Assembly (NCBI GenBank): GCA_003665825.1
Contig: QPFY01000018.1
Span: 496,001 to 560,000, forward strand
Origin: Microbotryum silenes-acaulis
Taxonomy: Eukaryota; Basidiomycota; Microbotryomycetes; Microbotryales; Microbotryaceae
Reading direction: 5' to 3'
Length of the DNA stretch: 64,000 bases
Below the pieces are notes generated by a model that searched no databases, had not been told where the DNA came from, and saw only the letters and a list, made by a program, of their open reading frames with translations. This document shows, piece after piece, positions 24,040-35,569 of this stretch. The stretch's first letter is position 1; each line of letters opens with the position of its first letter. A program made the position numbers and the translations under genes.

Positions 24040-25000
24040 CGTTATCGTCGAGCGTCGAGGTCGAGCGTTCGAAGCGACAGGAGGTCGTACGCTGCAGGGA
24101 CGGTACAGCGGAGGGTTAGCTGAGGCAATCAAACCCTTCGAGTACGAGGTGGCGCTTAGATACCTACGCGGGATACGGATACGTGACCGTGCTCCAGAAT
24201 GGGAAGGATGTAGGAGCATAAGTGGGACTCGCGAGCGGCGTGTCGATCGATGATGATAGATGGTCCGAGCGCTAGCAAGCCGGCTCGCACCTGGGCAACT
24301 ATGGGGGTCTGATTCGAAAAATACACATGTGTGCAGTACAGTTCCTGACCAGTTTCAAATGATACTTTCGATATCGTCCGGTGTACTATCACCATTTAGC
24401 TACTGCCGAAGGAAACGCTGATGTTCCGCCGATCCTTCGGCCTCCGTCGAACGAGGAAGAGCCTTCTTCGCGCGCTGTCGGATGCGGCGGAGCAGCCCAG
24501 AGAGGGCCACTCTTCAATTGCGTCACAAGGTAGACTTGATCCTTGACTAGGATCTGATTACCCAATTCGACATTGCTCCAAGTCCATGACGTTCGCCTTT
24601 CAGGCTCTGGGGACGTACGAGAGCCATAATGCGAGAATTCTCCCGGACGGGAACGGACGGCTGTGCCGTGAGTCGAATCGCGATACAACAAGCTCAATGA
24701 CCAATTCAATAAGTTCCACTGAGGTCCTTATGTGGATCCAGAAAAGATCAGCCGTGATCCCGGAATCAGATTAGCGGCATCCTCAGGCTCGTTTCGTGAC
24801 CCCTTCAGGGGCTCTCGGGACTTTTCAGTCGACGGGTCACGTGATAAGAAGTACGCAGGGCTGGCGAATGACAGAGTCGTTCTCAATGTACGAATTGTTT
24901 CCAGCCCGCCGACAAATGAGCTCTCGGGTTCAGAGCAAAGCGCTTGCTCGGGGCACTCTCCAATTTCGGGATCAGAGCAAAAAAGGGAGGTGTCCAGAGC
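24040..25000. other. Gene-poor stretch upstream of GTR2
   Basis: This holds the 5' flank of GTR2. A minus-strand frame at 24389-24709 (with WSNVELGNQILVKDQVYLV) is open but unrecognised. No repeats with clear ends were seen. Confidence 0.3.
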
Positions 25001-25276
25001 AAGCGTACGCTCGCAGTGCTATGCACTTCCTGCTGCTGAGTGGGGTCGACGTTCGTTCGGGACCTCTTCACAGAGCTCGCGTGACTCGATCGACAAGGTC
25101 AGATCTCGGACAACGACCACAAGATGTGGCAGGTCTTCTCCAGCACTCGGTGGGGCTGATCGACGGAGCCGACTGCTTCGGTTTGTGGCGCCGGGAGGGG
25201 CCATTGTGGGGTAGCACGAGCTCAAAGAGGATCGCGTTGCGAAGAGCTTGGCACAAAACGGCACCATTGGATCCAC
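25001..25276 (-). pseudogene. Degenerate partial copy of the pseudokinase gene 5' end
   Basis: Translated minus-strand pieces IFELVLPH, GEDLPHL, VVRDLTL and DRVTRAL occur in order but in two frames. They match the N-terminus of the gene at 25990-28231 (IFELVLPHVPTP, EEDPHLGIAVRDPTLLDRVTRAL). The copy is about 3 kb downstream of its relative in the same orientation, consistent with an old tandem duplication. Frame changes and stops rule out function. Confidence 0.6.
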
Positions 25277-25989
25277 AATCAGCTCGTCTTAGGCTGTGGG
25301 CACATGTCGAAGCGAGCAGTCGTTCGGGGAGGCGGGGACCAGGAACAGCATCGAGAGTCGAGACGTGTCAAACGAGGTGGGCTCGCAGCCAAGCCTTGAG
25401 CGAGGCTGCACAAGTAGGAAGTGCAGTCATCTGTGACGTCGTCCGATTGTGGAGCATTGAAATGAACCTAGCGAGTGCACGAAGAGGGAGCTCAACACCG
25501 CCCAGCACCAAGTCGAGATCAAACGATCGAAGCTGTCGCCGTGAATAGTCACGGTGGATTCGATCAGAACAAGGCGACCGAGTAATCGGATAGCTCGAAC
25601 CTTGTCGAAAGCTTCAGTGGGAACCATATCGGCATTACTCGAAATTGCAAGAAAGCAGACTATGGGAACCTACATTGAATGTCAGAGATAATTTTGAGAG
25701 TCATTTGGGGTATTTGAACTGAAGTTTCGATTCCGTGCGACCCACCCCCACACTCGGAGCACCTCTTAAACTTTGCAAAAAGCCCTGATTTTCGCCCTTG
25801 AGCGAAAATCAGTTGGGCTCTGGTTCGATGCAACGGGTTCATAAAATCGTCAAACTCCCGGCCAAGTCATAGACAGTGACAACGGCTTCATTGACGGCGA
25901 CCGGGATCTCGTTCGAGCAACGCAGGTGGGGCTCAACATACCGATCGTGCCAGGGCCTCCCGAACCAAAACAACTGCGATGTGCAGCAC
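25277..25989. other. Intergenic between pseudokinase copies
   Basis: No gene seen. The stretch has no clear repeat ends or long open frame with family support. Confidence 0.3.
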
Positions 25990-28231
25990 CTACGACTTTG
26001 CACCATCCTTTCCCACGCCGCTTTGAAGAGCAGGCCGCGGCCGCGGATAGAACTCTGCTTCTCCCCAATCGACAATGAAAAGCCTACCATCCTCGCGCCG
26101 AAGAACATTGTTAGCGCGCTCATTCTGGTGAGAAAGCCCCTCTTTGCTGAGCAATTCGAAGGCAGCCCTGAAGGATCAAGAGGAGCGAGGGTCAGGAATT
26201 GGCCCTCCAGAGAGGGAAAAAATCGAGGAAAGAGTTGATTGACTAAGCATCGCTGCCTTCCTTATCTTGACCCGCGTCAAACTCCTTGTCCGTGATTGGC
26301 TGTCCGACATCTTCCATCACGAGCACGAAGCCTCCACCGTCCCAGCCACTCCGATAGAGACCGAAAAATTTGGGAATGTATGCTTGAGCTTCGGGAGACA
26401 GCCGAGGCACAGCCTGGGTGTAGATGAAGTACTCGCGAGCGACCGACGACGCGAACGCAGCCGGGACGACTTTGGCGACCACAGGAACGTCCTCGCTCCG
26501 GCTGGCGAGGCGCGATGACCTGCGGACATTTCCAGGTCCCGATCGACGCGACCACTTGGCTTTCCAAACCTTGGCAGTCAGACCACGCCCAAGCGGCGTG
26601 ATGAGGTCGAGACGGTCGAGCTTCATGGCATCCGCGAGTGGTATATCGAACCAGGGCAAGACCGGTGCGGTCTCTTGACGTTCACAAAGCTTGGCTCGAC
26701 TGAGATCTGACCCGAAGAACTGGCACCGACAAAAGAATGAGAAAGTAACAACACGTCAGCACACTTTGTCAAGTCAAGCCAAGAGCGGAGGTCGCACCCA
26801 CATCGTCGCATTCGAGTTCGACGCTGATCGCGACCATACTCGAGTTCGCGTTCGTCTCGACATCACAAACGATCTGCCAAAGAGTTCAGGAGGAGCCTCA
26901 AATATAAGTGCATGGCTTAAGAAAGCGGAAGGGGCAAACCGAGCACCCACTTGGCTACCCGGACGGTGTCGCAAACCAATCACGGTCTTGGCATCTTGAA
27001 GCAGAGGGACCACCGCATCGTCAAGATTGAGCATCGGTCGAAGGCGCGCGAGAGCAGTGGAGCGGTCGAGTTCCTCCGCGGCGACATGCCATGCCCGCAA
27101 ATAGTCGTCCGAGGGGGCATCGATCCTATATTCGGGATGGTGGCTCATGAAGCGCGAGATGAAGACGCCAAAGAAAGGTTGGATCTTGGGTGCAGTTGGG
27201 CTCGGAGGGACGGCGGACATCGAACACACGTCGCTGATCGCAAGATGGGTCCTTCCCTCGAATTCAACTAGCGCAGGAGCCAACGCGCCAGAACCCAAGT
27301 CAGACCTCGAGTTCCCAGCGAGCCCACCACCACCACCACTCCACTTTGGAAACTCACCGAGCTCGGTCACAGCGAAAAAGGTAGCCCCCCAGAGCAGGCC
27401 GAACCGCCCGTTCACCGCACTATGGATATGCAGCGCCATCTGAAACAGCAAGTCAACTCACAAGCGCGAGTTTCGACTTTTGACACATGCCATAGAGTCG
27501 CTTACCTTGAACGCAATCGCCAAGCCGCCATCCAATTTCAGTATTCGGTTAACGCCTCCTTTGACGAGTCGAATGTCGAGAACGTCGAGGTCCGAATCCT
27601 CACTCCGAGAAGCTTGCTCAAAGATCGACTCAAGCGCCTGCTTTGATGTGGCGTCCATCGCCAGTGTCGTCAACGGTTCAAAGCCTGTCGTGTGCAAGGT
27701 CGACGCACTCCCCATCTCCCAGTTACGAGCGCCAGTTTGACCCATGGTGGAGCGCGGCTCTCTGGGGGCTATAACGAGGCGAGGGTCTCCGCAGAGCATC
27801 CTGACGATGGGGCGGATGAACACGCGTATGATCGACTCGAGAGGATAAGAACTGCCGTATTCCTCGGCGAGTGCCGCACAATCATAGTCGTCGAAGTAGT
27901 CTTTCACCCACTATTGCGTGGTTGGTTCGAGGGGAGTGCTTGGTGACGTGGATGTTCGTTCAAGCCCTCGCTGTAGAGCTCGGGTGACTCGATCGAGCAG
28001 GGTTGGATCCCGAACGGCAATCCCGAGATGTGGATCCTCCTCTCCAGGCATGCGGCAGAAAGTGACGTTCTTCATCGCCCACCACGGTTCATCAGTAGCG
28101 GAGCCGTATAGTAAACGAGCGAACGGCCTTGGGCGGATCGGCGGGGTGGGGACGTGGGGGAGCACGAGCTCGAAAATGTCTTGGAGTGTAGCCATAGAGG
28201 TCTCTGTGAAGGGCTCTGCAGGCGTTGTCAT
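25990..28231 (-). pseudogene. Fungal protein-kinase-like gene, broken (pseudokinase)
   Basis: Minus-strand exons: 27506-28231, 26798-27439, 26246-26719 and 25990-26167. The start is MTTPAEPFTETSMATLQDIF. A kinase N-lobe is visible near 26620 (ITPLGRGLTAKVWKAKW, VAKVVPAAF) and a C-lobe near 26140-26030 (GLSHQNERANNV, then DGRLFIVDWGEAEFYP). Where active relatives have H-G/R-D, this has H-Q-N, so the catalytic Asp is absent; DFG is DWG, as in related fungal kinases. Two further lesions: an in-frame TAG at 27911-27913 between coding blocks of the same frame, and no donor in the right phase before the TAG at 26243-26245. It is either a pseudogene or a recently damaged pseudokinase. A degenerate copy of its 5' end lies at 25.0-25.3 kb. 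Confidence 0.6.
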
Positions 28232-28402
28232 CTTGAGGGGGAACTTGTACAATGGGCCAGCTGTTCGGGCCGGGTTCGGGCCGGGTTGCAATTGGGTGCG
28301 GCGTGCGATCTCGTGCGATGTGCAGATGAGAGAGGCGTGATGACCCAGACGTGGCGAAGCGAGGGATAATTTTGTCGCTTACACTGCATGCTCTCAACTC
28401 TC

Positions 28403-28628
28403 CATAGCAAATAAGAAACCCTGAAATGGGACGCTCCCGGAATTAATTATGCTGTTAATGAAGTCTATCAAATAAAAATAAAAATAATCATCCCGGGATC
28501 GGGCCCTGATTTGAAATCCCGCATCCGATTTCAAATGCATTTCAAATCGCTCCACCGATTTCAAATGGGGGGCCCGATCCCGGAATCATCCCGGGATCGT
28601 CCCATTTCAGGGGGGGTTTTTTGCTATG
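28403..28628. mobile_element. 226-bp MITE with TIRs and 3-bp duplication
   Basis: The ends CATAGCAA... and ...TTGCTATG are inverted, and the similarity continues through CCCTGAAATGGGACG and TCCCGG on both sides, about 45 bp with gaps. The core has repeated ATTTCAAAT/CGATTTCAAATG units and CCCGGGATC palindromes. Flanks show CTC on both sides (28400-28402 and 28629-28631), a possible 3-bp target duplication. Length, palindromic core and lack of coding capacity fit a non-autonomous DNA transposon. Confidence 0.75.
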
Positions 28629-30560
28629 CTCGAAACCATACGTTGTAGTAGGTGTCAAGAGTCAGACTTTACCCTAACTCGGAAAAGAAAAGTGTCGGTC
28701 CGCGACCCATGTACCTAAAATCGCTGTTTCCGACTGTGTTGCGGCCCTCTGGGCCGCCTATACCGGACCCCTCGGAAGAACGGGTGACGAGCAGGCGCCG
28801 GGCGCGGCATACGAACCGCCTCGTCACCGAAGCATACCACACCGCGATCCGATTTGACGCACTGAATGCCATAGTCTAAAACCTGGAATGGGGTTTCGAT
28901 GTGACTTGGCGCGCTCGACGCAGCACCGCCGGCCGCCTATAGTGGATGTATCAGTATGGTATTGCGTCTGCCGCACCTGCCTGTGGTATTAGGGTCCCGA
29001 CCAGAAGTCGTATATATACGACCCTTTCCGCATTTTCTGCACCATAAAAGTCGAACTACAGCCCAAGGACGATTTTTGTGGATCTTGATGTGGTGCGGAA
29101 CTGTTGAGCAGGTTATGTAGAATCTAATGTATAGCAAGCGCGTGGGTTTGTATGACACTTCTTCTAGAGAGCTCAGGCGTGGTCCCGCTGACGTTGACGC
29201 GCGGGCGCGGGTGCGGCTTACGCTGCGAGATGCGCCGTCGATCACGTGACGTATTGATTACATCGCGAAACCGGTTTTAAGAGCTCAACAACAAGATGAG
29301 GTTCCAGGCGCTATAAGTAGTCCCGCGCTACTCTCTCTATTTTTTTCTTTTCCCTCCCACTCTCATCGTATTCAGTGACAACCTCGCCGAGTCTTGCAGA
29401 TCGGCAGGTCCAGTAAGCCAGCCAAATGAACTCGTGCGCGCACGCGCGATAAGGCAGCTTTTCTGTTTTTTTGCCCGGGGAAAGCTTGGTAGAGGGATGG
29501 TATACCCTTGGGAACATTGGTAGGAATACTGGTATTGTCTATAAGGATAGGTCTAACACCTTATAAGCTTTCGCTTCACGGCTTGTGGGATGCCCAGAGA
29601 GGTGCACCGTGCCAGGGTGGGCGAGGAGGGGGCAGCAATGAGTCAAATTCCGAACCGAAATGCAATATAGCTGTTGTACCCAATACCACCCGCTGACGAG
29701 ATGGAAAATACAACCTAATCTGCACAGGTAAGATAGCTGCTGTATTGACCTTCTGCCCCCCCCCCCCCCCCCCCCCTCCCCTCCCCTCCTATTTTCTGCT
29801 TTTCTTCACTCACTACTTACTAACCCCCCCCCCTCCCTCTTTTTTTTGATAGCTTTTAATAATAGTAAAATTATGCATAGTATAGTTACATGCCTAAAAA
29901 CCTTTGGAAAATTCGGAGGGAATGCAGTTAAGCACACTGGCTAGGACAGCTTCAGAGCTTCGGATCTCGAAGAATGGGAATTTCCGTTAGCCGAGTCGTA
30001 TTGGGCCCAACTGGGGCTTAAATGGTATTAATGGTATTGGGACCAAAAAGCTGGCTGGTCACTTGCTGTTATTGAAGTTTATTAGATAAAAAAAAGAGGG
30101 CTCACGGTTCCCTCCCTCACGTTGACCTTGGCCTAAGCACATCGACACGTCGACGCACACTGGGTGACTAAATGCTCCTCACTGAATTGAGTCGGATCAG
30201 GTTGATGATTGGTCCCTCTTCTTGTTCTTTCGCAATGCTCGATTGGGAGCAATCCTACACATTGTCCAAACACGACCTCATCGCTGTCTCTCGCGCCTCG
30301 CATCTTAACCAATGATCATTTTGTGATTGTTCCGCATCTCGATAGTTGACAGGAAGCACACAGGAGGGTGACATTTTCGGTAGGACGTCTCAGAATTCGG
30401 GTGTATAGCTCTTCATTATCTCTTCACCTGATTATGTCCTATTCTCTGAAGTGCGACTTGACTTCCGACAAATTGCACTTTTCACAATGCATGCATTATC
30501 GCTTGACCCTCAGCTGCGCACCCAACGCAGCATCGGACAGTGCAGTAGAAGGTATGGTAT
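28629..30560. other. Gene-free stretch with simple-sequence features
   Basis: No supported gene. Notable items: a perfect 16-bp palindrome gtcgtatatatacgac at 29007-29022; a run of 21 C at 29756-29776 followed by TCCCC units; AT-rich sequence at 29850-29900. Short open frames here lack family support. Confidence 0.4.
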
Positions 30561-30589
30561 AGCAAAGCGGTCGATCAAAGATGATATGA

Positions 30590-30800
30590 AATGATACGGG
30601 GAAAAGACGGGACCGAGACCGAAGACGAGGGGGACGAGAGACGAGACGAGAGAGAGAGACCGGAACGGCCGAGAGGCAGGGAAGAGAAAAGGGGCCCAAA
30701 ACCGAGAAACGAGACCGAGTACGAGAACGAAACGCTGAGACTGGAGACTGGAGACCGGAGACGAGGCCGAACGAGACTTGAAACACGCAGAAAGTGAGAA
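30590..30800. repeat. Purine-rich GA/GAC degenerate microsatellite tract
   Basis: About 200 bp are dominated on the + strand by G and A in loose GAGAC/CGAGA units. It looks like a decayed microsatellite. The open frame through it is a by-product of composition (Glu/Arg-rich). Confidence 0.6.
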
Positions 30801-30864
30801 CCAGCTAAGATGCTGTATCCTAGAAGTGGTCTATCGCAGAAAAGATGCGAGCGCGGAAGTAAAG

Positions 30865-31014
30865 CCTTCCGATAGGTGAGGGTGCACGACGCCGAGAAGT
30901 CAGGACCACAATGTAGAGCGAGTGATAATACGTATTCCAGTAACTAACCTTCCGATAGGTGAGGGTGCACGACGCCGAGAAGTCAGGACCACAATTTAGA
31001 GCGAGTGATGAGAA
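30865..31014. repeat. Tandem duplication, 83-bp period
   Basis: The segment starting ccttccgataggtgagggtg at 30865 is repeated at 30948. About 65 bp are nearly identical, with a single visible change (aatgtag versus aatttag), then the two diverge. It is a recent local duplication with no coding content. Confidence 0.8.
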
Positions 31015-31385
31015 AGCTACCAAGAGTAAACAGCCGCGCGGGAAGAAAGCCCCGCGCGCTCCCTAACTTAAACAGATCAAACTCCAATACCAAAGTGACT
31101 AATGACTAAACGCACGCGCATCCGCGCAGATACCACAGGCACAGACACATATCAAATGACATGGTCTAGCTAAGAACAAGAAGCAAACTCCCCTCAAACG
31201 TTCCGACCATTCAAACCGCTGCGCTCCTTTCATTCCCCTTCTCCCCTTCTTCCGCGCATCCGGCCCGGTCTTCCATTCGAAATCCCGCCACATAATTCGT
31301 CGCTGACAGTCAAGCCTCGAGTCACCGAAGTACTGAGGTCATCCGGGACCGCTTAACCGGTGAGAAATCTGCCAGAACCGGCGTT

Positions 31386-31700
31386 TTGATCCTGCCCGGA
31401 CTAGTGGAAATTGAAACGACTCCCGACTCGGCCCTCGAAACGAACTCCGGAACTCGACCCCGCTTCGACCGAAACGACTCCGCTACAACCGCTGCTTCCG
31501 ACGGGATCCCGAGTACCGCAGACCCTGTTAAAATGACTCGAAATGACGCCGACCCCGCTACAACCGAAATGACTCGAAATGACTCCGACCTCGCTACAAC
31601 CGAAATGATTCTTGACGGGGCCCGCTATGTCCGAAATGACTCCTGAACCCGGCCCGCTATGTCCGAAATGTCTTCGACGGGATCCCGAGTACCACAAAGG
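31386..31700. repeat. Degenerate short tandem repeats
   Basis: Units of about 36-45 bp built on CCGAAATGACTC/GACTCCGACC and CCGCTACAACCGAAATG recur several times with drift. One frame reads through as repeated MTRNDADPATTE-like units, but no start, splice or family evidence supports a protein. Confidence 0.55.
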
Positions 31701-33170
31701 CTGTGGGCGACTTGATGGGAAATGCAATACAGAGGGCGACTGGTAAGTCTCAGGTTCGCTTGCACAGATATATCTGCCGTGTGGAAACCCCAGTGCTCAA
31801 GACGATTTTGATCGCAATGTTGACCACCGGTGGATTCTGCCCGCGCCAGGTACTCTGACTCAAAAACCTAGTCACTTTCAGTGCCACTACAGTACGAGTG
31901 ATGACCGTCGTTTTTACAAAGAGGATTTCAAGCAAACAGGACCGATTGAGATACCACCAGAACTGTCATCTGCAAAGGCTGCGTTGGTCGACAGTAGAAA
32001 CAGTCGGAGGCCTGCAATAGCTCGCAGGCCACTCGTGCACTCTGATGCGAGGAGGAATGGTAGAGTACGAAGAACAACATCGTGATCCTGACTCAATGAT
32101 GTTCGTTCAGGAGTTTACACCCCACTCTTCTGTCCATAGCTAACTCTGATCTTCTGCCTTTACCATGTTGTAGTACATGTACCGGTGAGAGCACGCAACG
32201 GATCGGGTCACACGGCAGAGAGCACATGAAATGCGCAGGTGTGATTGGCATCAAAGTCGCCTGTTTCTCAGCACACGGGACAGAGATTATGGGTGTATTG
32301 TCAAACTCGTTCCTCATTATCAAACTAGAATGAGTTCGATTATACACGAACATCCGGTCAGGGGTATTGAGTACGTCGTCATGTATCTGAAATGTCGAGA
32401 GTCCAGTGTCGACGCAAACATTCAACTGTCTTAGTGGCTGCGTGGCTTAAAGTGGCCAAGACAACACCATTGAAAAGCACCGAAAAACAGATTGAGTATG
32501 GGCCCAGTTTATCCTACGTTCAAGCACACATTAGAATTCAAGTGGAGGTTAATGGAATCTGATACTGAGCAATGTGATCTCTGCTGAGATCTCAGGAAGT
32601 ATCAGCAAAGACCCTGCACGGACTTCGGGCATCTGACTGGCCTGACTGCGCACGCTATAAACACCAAACGCAATGGCGGAAATTGGAAAGCGCACTCACT
32701 AAGCGCAGCCAAGAATAATGCCCGCTTATCTTATCGCCAGCAGCAGAGAGCTTTCCTCCTGGATCTCTAGCTGACCTGATAGACTTCCCGCTGTCAGCAC
32801 TCCTGCTGGGCAGTAACCATTTCAAGCGGGCTAGAGCGCATTTAAGCGGTGGCCAACTCCTGCCAGCGTTGGTTGCCTCTCAGTCGTATGGTTGCTACTT
32901 TGCATCCTCTGCACTTCCCCGGGAAGGGTCATATTGTCTGACATGAAGAGACAATAGTTAATAGAAAGGCAAAAGCACGCGAGCGCAGTCGCATCATCTG
33001 TTTGGATTGAGGCATTTAGAACAAGAGCCCTCGATTCCAGACAGCCATTAAAGATTTCACCAAGTTTCGTCATCACTGCCATCATCATCCGCATTGAAGT
33101 CCTACTCCTCAAGCCTACATGCACCGTTGTCTGTGGCGTCGATAGAGCGATTACTCAAATCTTCGCTCGA
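31701..33170. other. Gene-free stretch
   Basis: Short open frames only, with no recognised family. No repeats with matched ends were found by eye. Confidence 0.3.
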
Positions 33171-34041
33171 ATGATCACTCATGTCAAAGTCAGCTCCTTC
33201 GTCCGTGTTGTCGTCCGTCTCATCAATCATGTCACCAGGGCTGCCGGCAAACGAAGTCAAATTCGGCAAGTCATCAGCTGTCGTTCGCTGAAAAAGTCCA
33301 GGGTCGTCGGTACACCAAAGCCGAAGCTCCACGCACACTTCTGTTGTTCGCCCGTGTCCTGGGTGCACTGGCACTGCCACAGGTAATCAAGGCTCGGGAT
33401 CGATGGCGATGGAGGAGGGCTCGGGCGGCGTTTTGGACGCCGCCTCGTCGGGATGCCGTGGATACTGTGGTATTCGAAAGCTACGCGCATTTCTGCCAGC
33501 ATTTCAGGCCGCTTCGTAAGTTTCAACCCGTCTCGGCATAGTGAGATTCGCGAAATTAAAACATTTCCTTCGTCCCCTCTAGCCGGACGACCCTGTAACG
33601 AGTGTCGCAAATGTTCGTTGTGGGACACGTCGAGCGACACCGACGTCGCTGCCAAAGCCGCCGAGCGAGGTTCGTTCCATGCTGTGAGCCGAATTGGGAA
33701 ACCGCCACACCCGCTGACCCACCACTTTTTGTTCGTCTCTTGCTTTCCTCCAGCTCGGCAAGCATGGCTCAAAGACCAACCTTCTTCCGAACACGCCTTA
33801 CTCCGTCCAACCGTCGTCGATCCCTCCGTGGAGCTGCAGGATCCTACACAACGCGTGGTGGTGATTGGGCCGCCTAAGCAGAGATACGAGAAATGTGAGT
33901 TTCAGGGTTATCATCGCGTCTTTGAGAAGAGGAAGATGAACTGATGGGGTTGGTTTGATTGATTTCGAACTGGCAGTTGAGTTGGTGCCTTTCGATTTCT
34001 TGTGCGACATTTGCGAGACGGTCTTCGCGAAGGGGTTGTGA
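33171..34041 (+). CDS. 3' end of a cysteine-rich protein gene, possibly RBR/zinc-binding type; 5' end not found
   Basis: Five segments splice with consistent phase: up to 33382, 33481-33515, 33583-33669, 33754-33894 and 33977-34041. They read ...SWVHWHCH, SYAHFCQHFRPLPGRPCNEC, RKCSLWDTSSDTDVAAKAAE, RARQAWLKDQ..., KQRYEKFELVPFDFLCDICE and a stop. Cys/His spacing (CxxC pairs, HFCQHF) suggests zinc binding, and the arrangement recalls the tail of fungal RBR ubiquitin ligases, but that is a guess. Four introns in frame make chance unlikely for the last four exons. The upstream RING/IBR part is not visible; the gene may be truncated by repeats to its left. Confidence 0.45.
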
Positions 34042-34789
34042 ACTTCTGATACACGTCCGAGCGGAAGGGGAGTTTCGGGTGAGAGAGGGCGGAAAAAGGA
34101 TGATTCGGTTCAGTCATCCCTGGATCCCCGATCGTTGAGGCTGTAGCGCTCGGCTTATGTTACGCTGCTGTGACTGAACGGTACCAATGTGTCAGGACTC
34201 TCATGTTGACATGCCTGTATATGTAGTCTCGGTGTCACAAACGCACGAAGGGTTGCCGTCCAGTGAGGGAGGGCCTATTTCCTAAATAGGACTCGTTCGA
34301 GTTTCTTCTCAAGCCCTCGAAGGTGTGACTTCAATGGCAGCAGGTTCTCTGTTGAAATGCCAGATGCAAGATGGTTTCATTGCACCGAGGAGAGCTGAGA
34401 GAGACAATCCGAATGCTCGATCTGGTACATGGCCACAAGGATCAAGGTCTTGGGCCGTCTCGGAGTTGCGTGCGTCCAGGTGACCCACGATTCGGCAAAG
34501 CGCAAGACATCGTATCCGACGGGCAGAGTGTAGAAGTCTACTCGAAGCAATTTGAAATCTCTTCACTCAGTCTGCGCATGCGCTTATGTCACCTTGCCTC
34601 AATCTGCTCATAGGGTCTGTAGCGGGTGCGGGAATATCGCGATGGAGGAGATAGGAGAGTGACTTGCGGCAGCGTTCGGACCAACGGCTTTGCGTCAGGA
34701 GACCCGAGCACTCGGTTGAACTCGGGTCGTGGGACGAGGGCTCTATCGCATGGTAGGTATGATTTAGGTGATCCACGCTAATTTAAGCA
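34042..34789. other. Gene-free stretch left of the nested TE island
   Basis: No supported gene; short frames lack family support. The Helitron fragment begins at about 34790. Confidence 0.3.
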
Positions 34790-34888
34790 ACTAGGCGATT
34801 GTTCGAGGTCGTTGTTGGCGGCGTCTGTGCGATTAGAGCGGGAGTCGGGTTGTGCGGAGGAGGTGCGCGCGCAGCCTCGTGGGCAGCG
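34790..34888 (-). mobile_element. Helitron fragment, copy 3, distal piece
   Basis: On the minus strand this reads AAHEAARAPPPHNPTPALIA, matching the N-terminal part of the Helitron ORF at 44.6 kb (AAREAARVPPPHNPTLALIA). It continues the coding piece at 42053-42150; the Ty3 element at 34889-42047 splits the two. Past about 34790 the similarity stops. Confidence 0.75.
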
Positions 34889-35291
34889 TGTAAGGTTCGG
34901 CAGCCACTCGGTAGGTCCAAGCTCAAACCTCGGACCGACGGACCGACTTGCCTGACCTCCCTTTCATTTTCCATGCCTTTGACTGACAACCATTGTGCAT
35001 CCCTTTGTCATCCTTCCCTATTATTATCCCATCTATCTCTATTGTTCTGTCTCCATTGTCCTAGTTCACCACATTGTCTGCTTGCCTCCCTTTCTCAGTT
35101 CAGAATCCTTAAATAGCGATCCGTAGTTCTCATCCCTCTCTTCCTTCTTTCTCATCCTTTTCTGGACCCCCACTCTCTTCTCTTGACAATCGACTGGTTT
35201 TGGGACTGTCTATTCGTCAAGCACTCTGAGAGCACTACCGAGGAACCCGCTTTTGCTTACGCTTACCGCTGAGTAATCTGGGCTCCTTACA
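34889..35291 (+). repeat. 5' LTR of the Ty3 element
   Basis: 403 bp, TGTAAGG to CCTTACA. It differs from the 3' LTR at two positions seen by eye (tccctttcat versus tcccgttcat; tggaccccc versus tgggccccc). No tRNA-type primer site is obvious in the bases after it (tctttttttgacatcc), so the priming mode is unknown. Confidence 0.95.
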
Positions 35292-35569
35292 TCTTTTTTT
35301 GACATCCAAACTGACAAAACCTTTGGATTGCCGAATCTCGTATTCGAAGCATTACCTTGTGTATTTGCTTTTCCGTGCCAACACTTCGTGTGTCAGCCGT
35401 TCCAGTGCATACGATCTTGTATTGCCTTCATTAGAAGCTTGTAATCTTCGGATTCAACTTCTGTAACTTTGTCAGGAGAGGGACAGACCCACCCTCCCTA
35501 TCCCCTATTTGTGACGAGAGTAGCTACCTCGTTCACCCGAAAACTTGAAGCGCTGGTCGCCGAAAAGTT

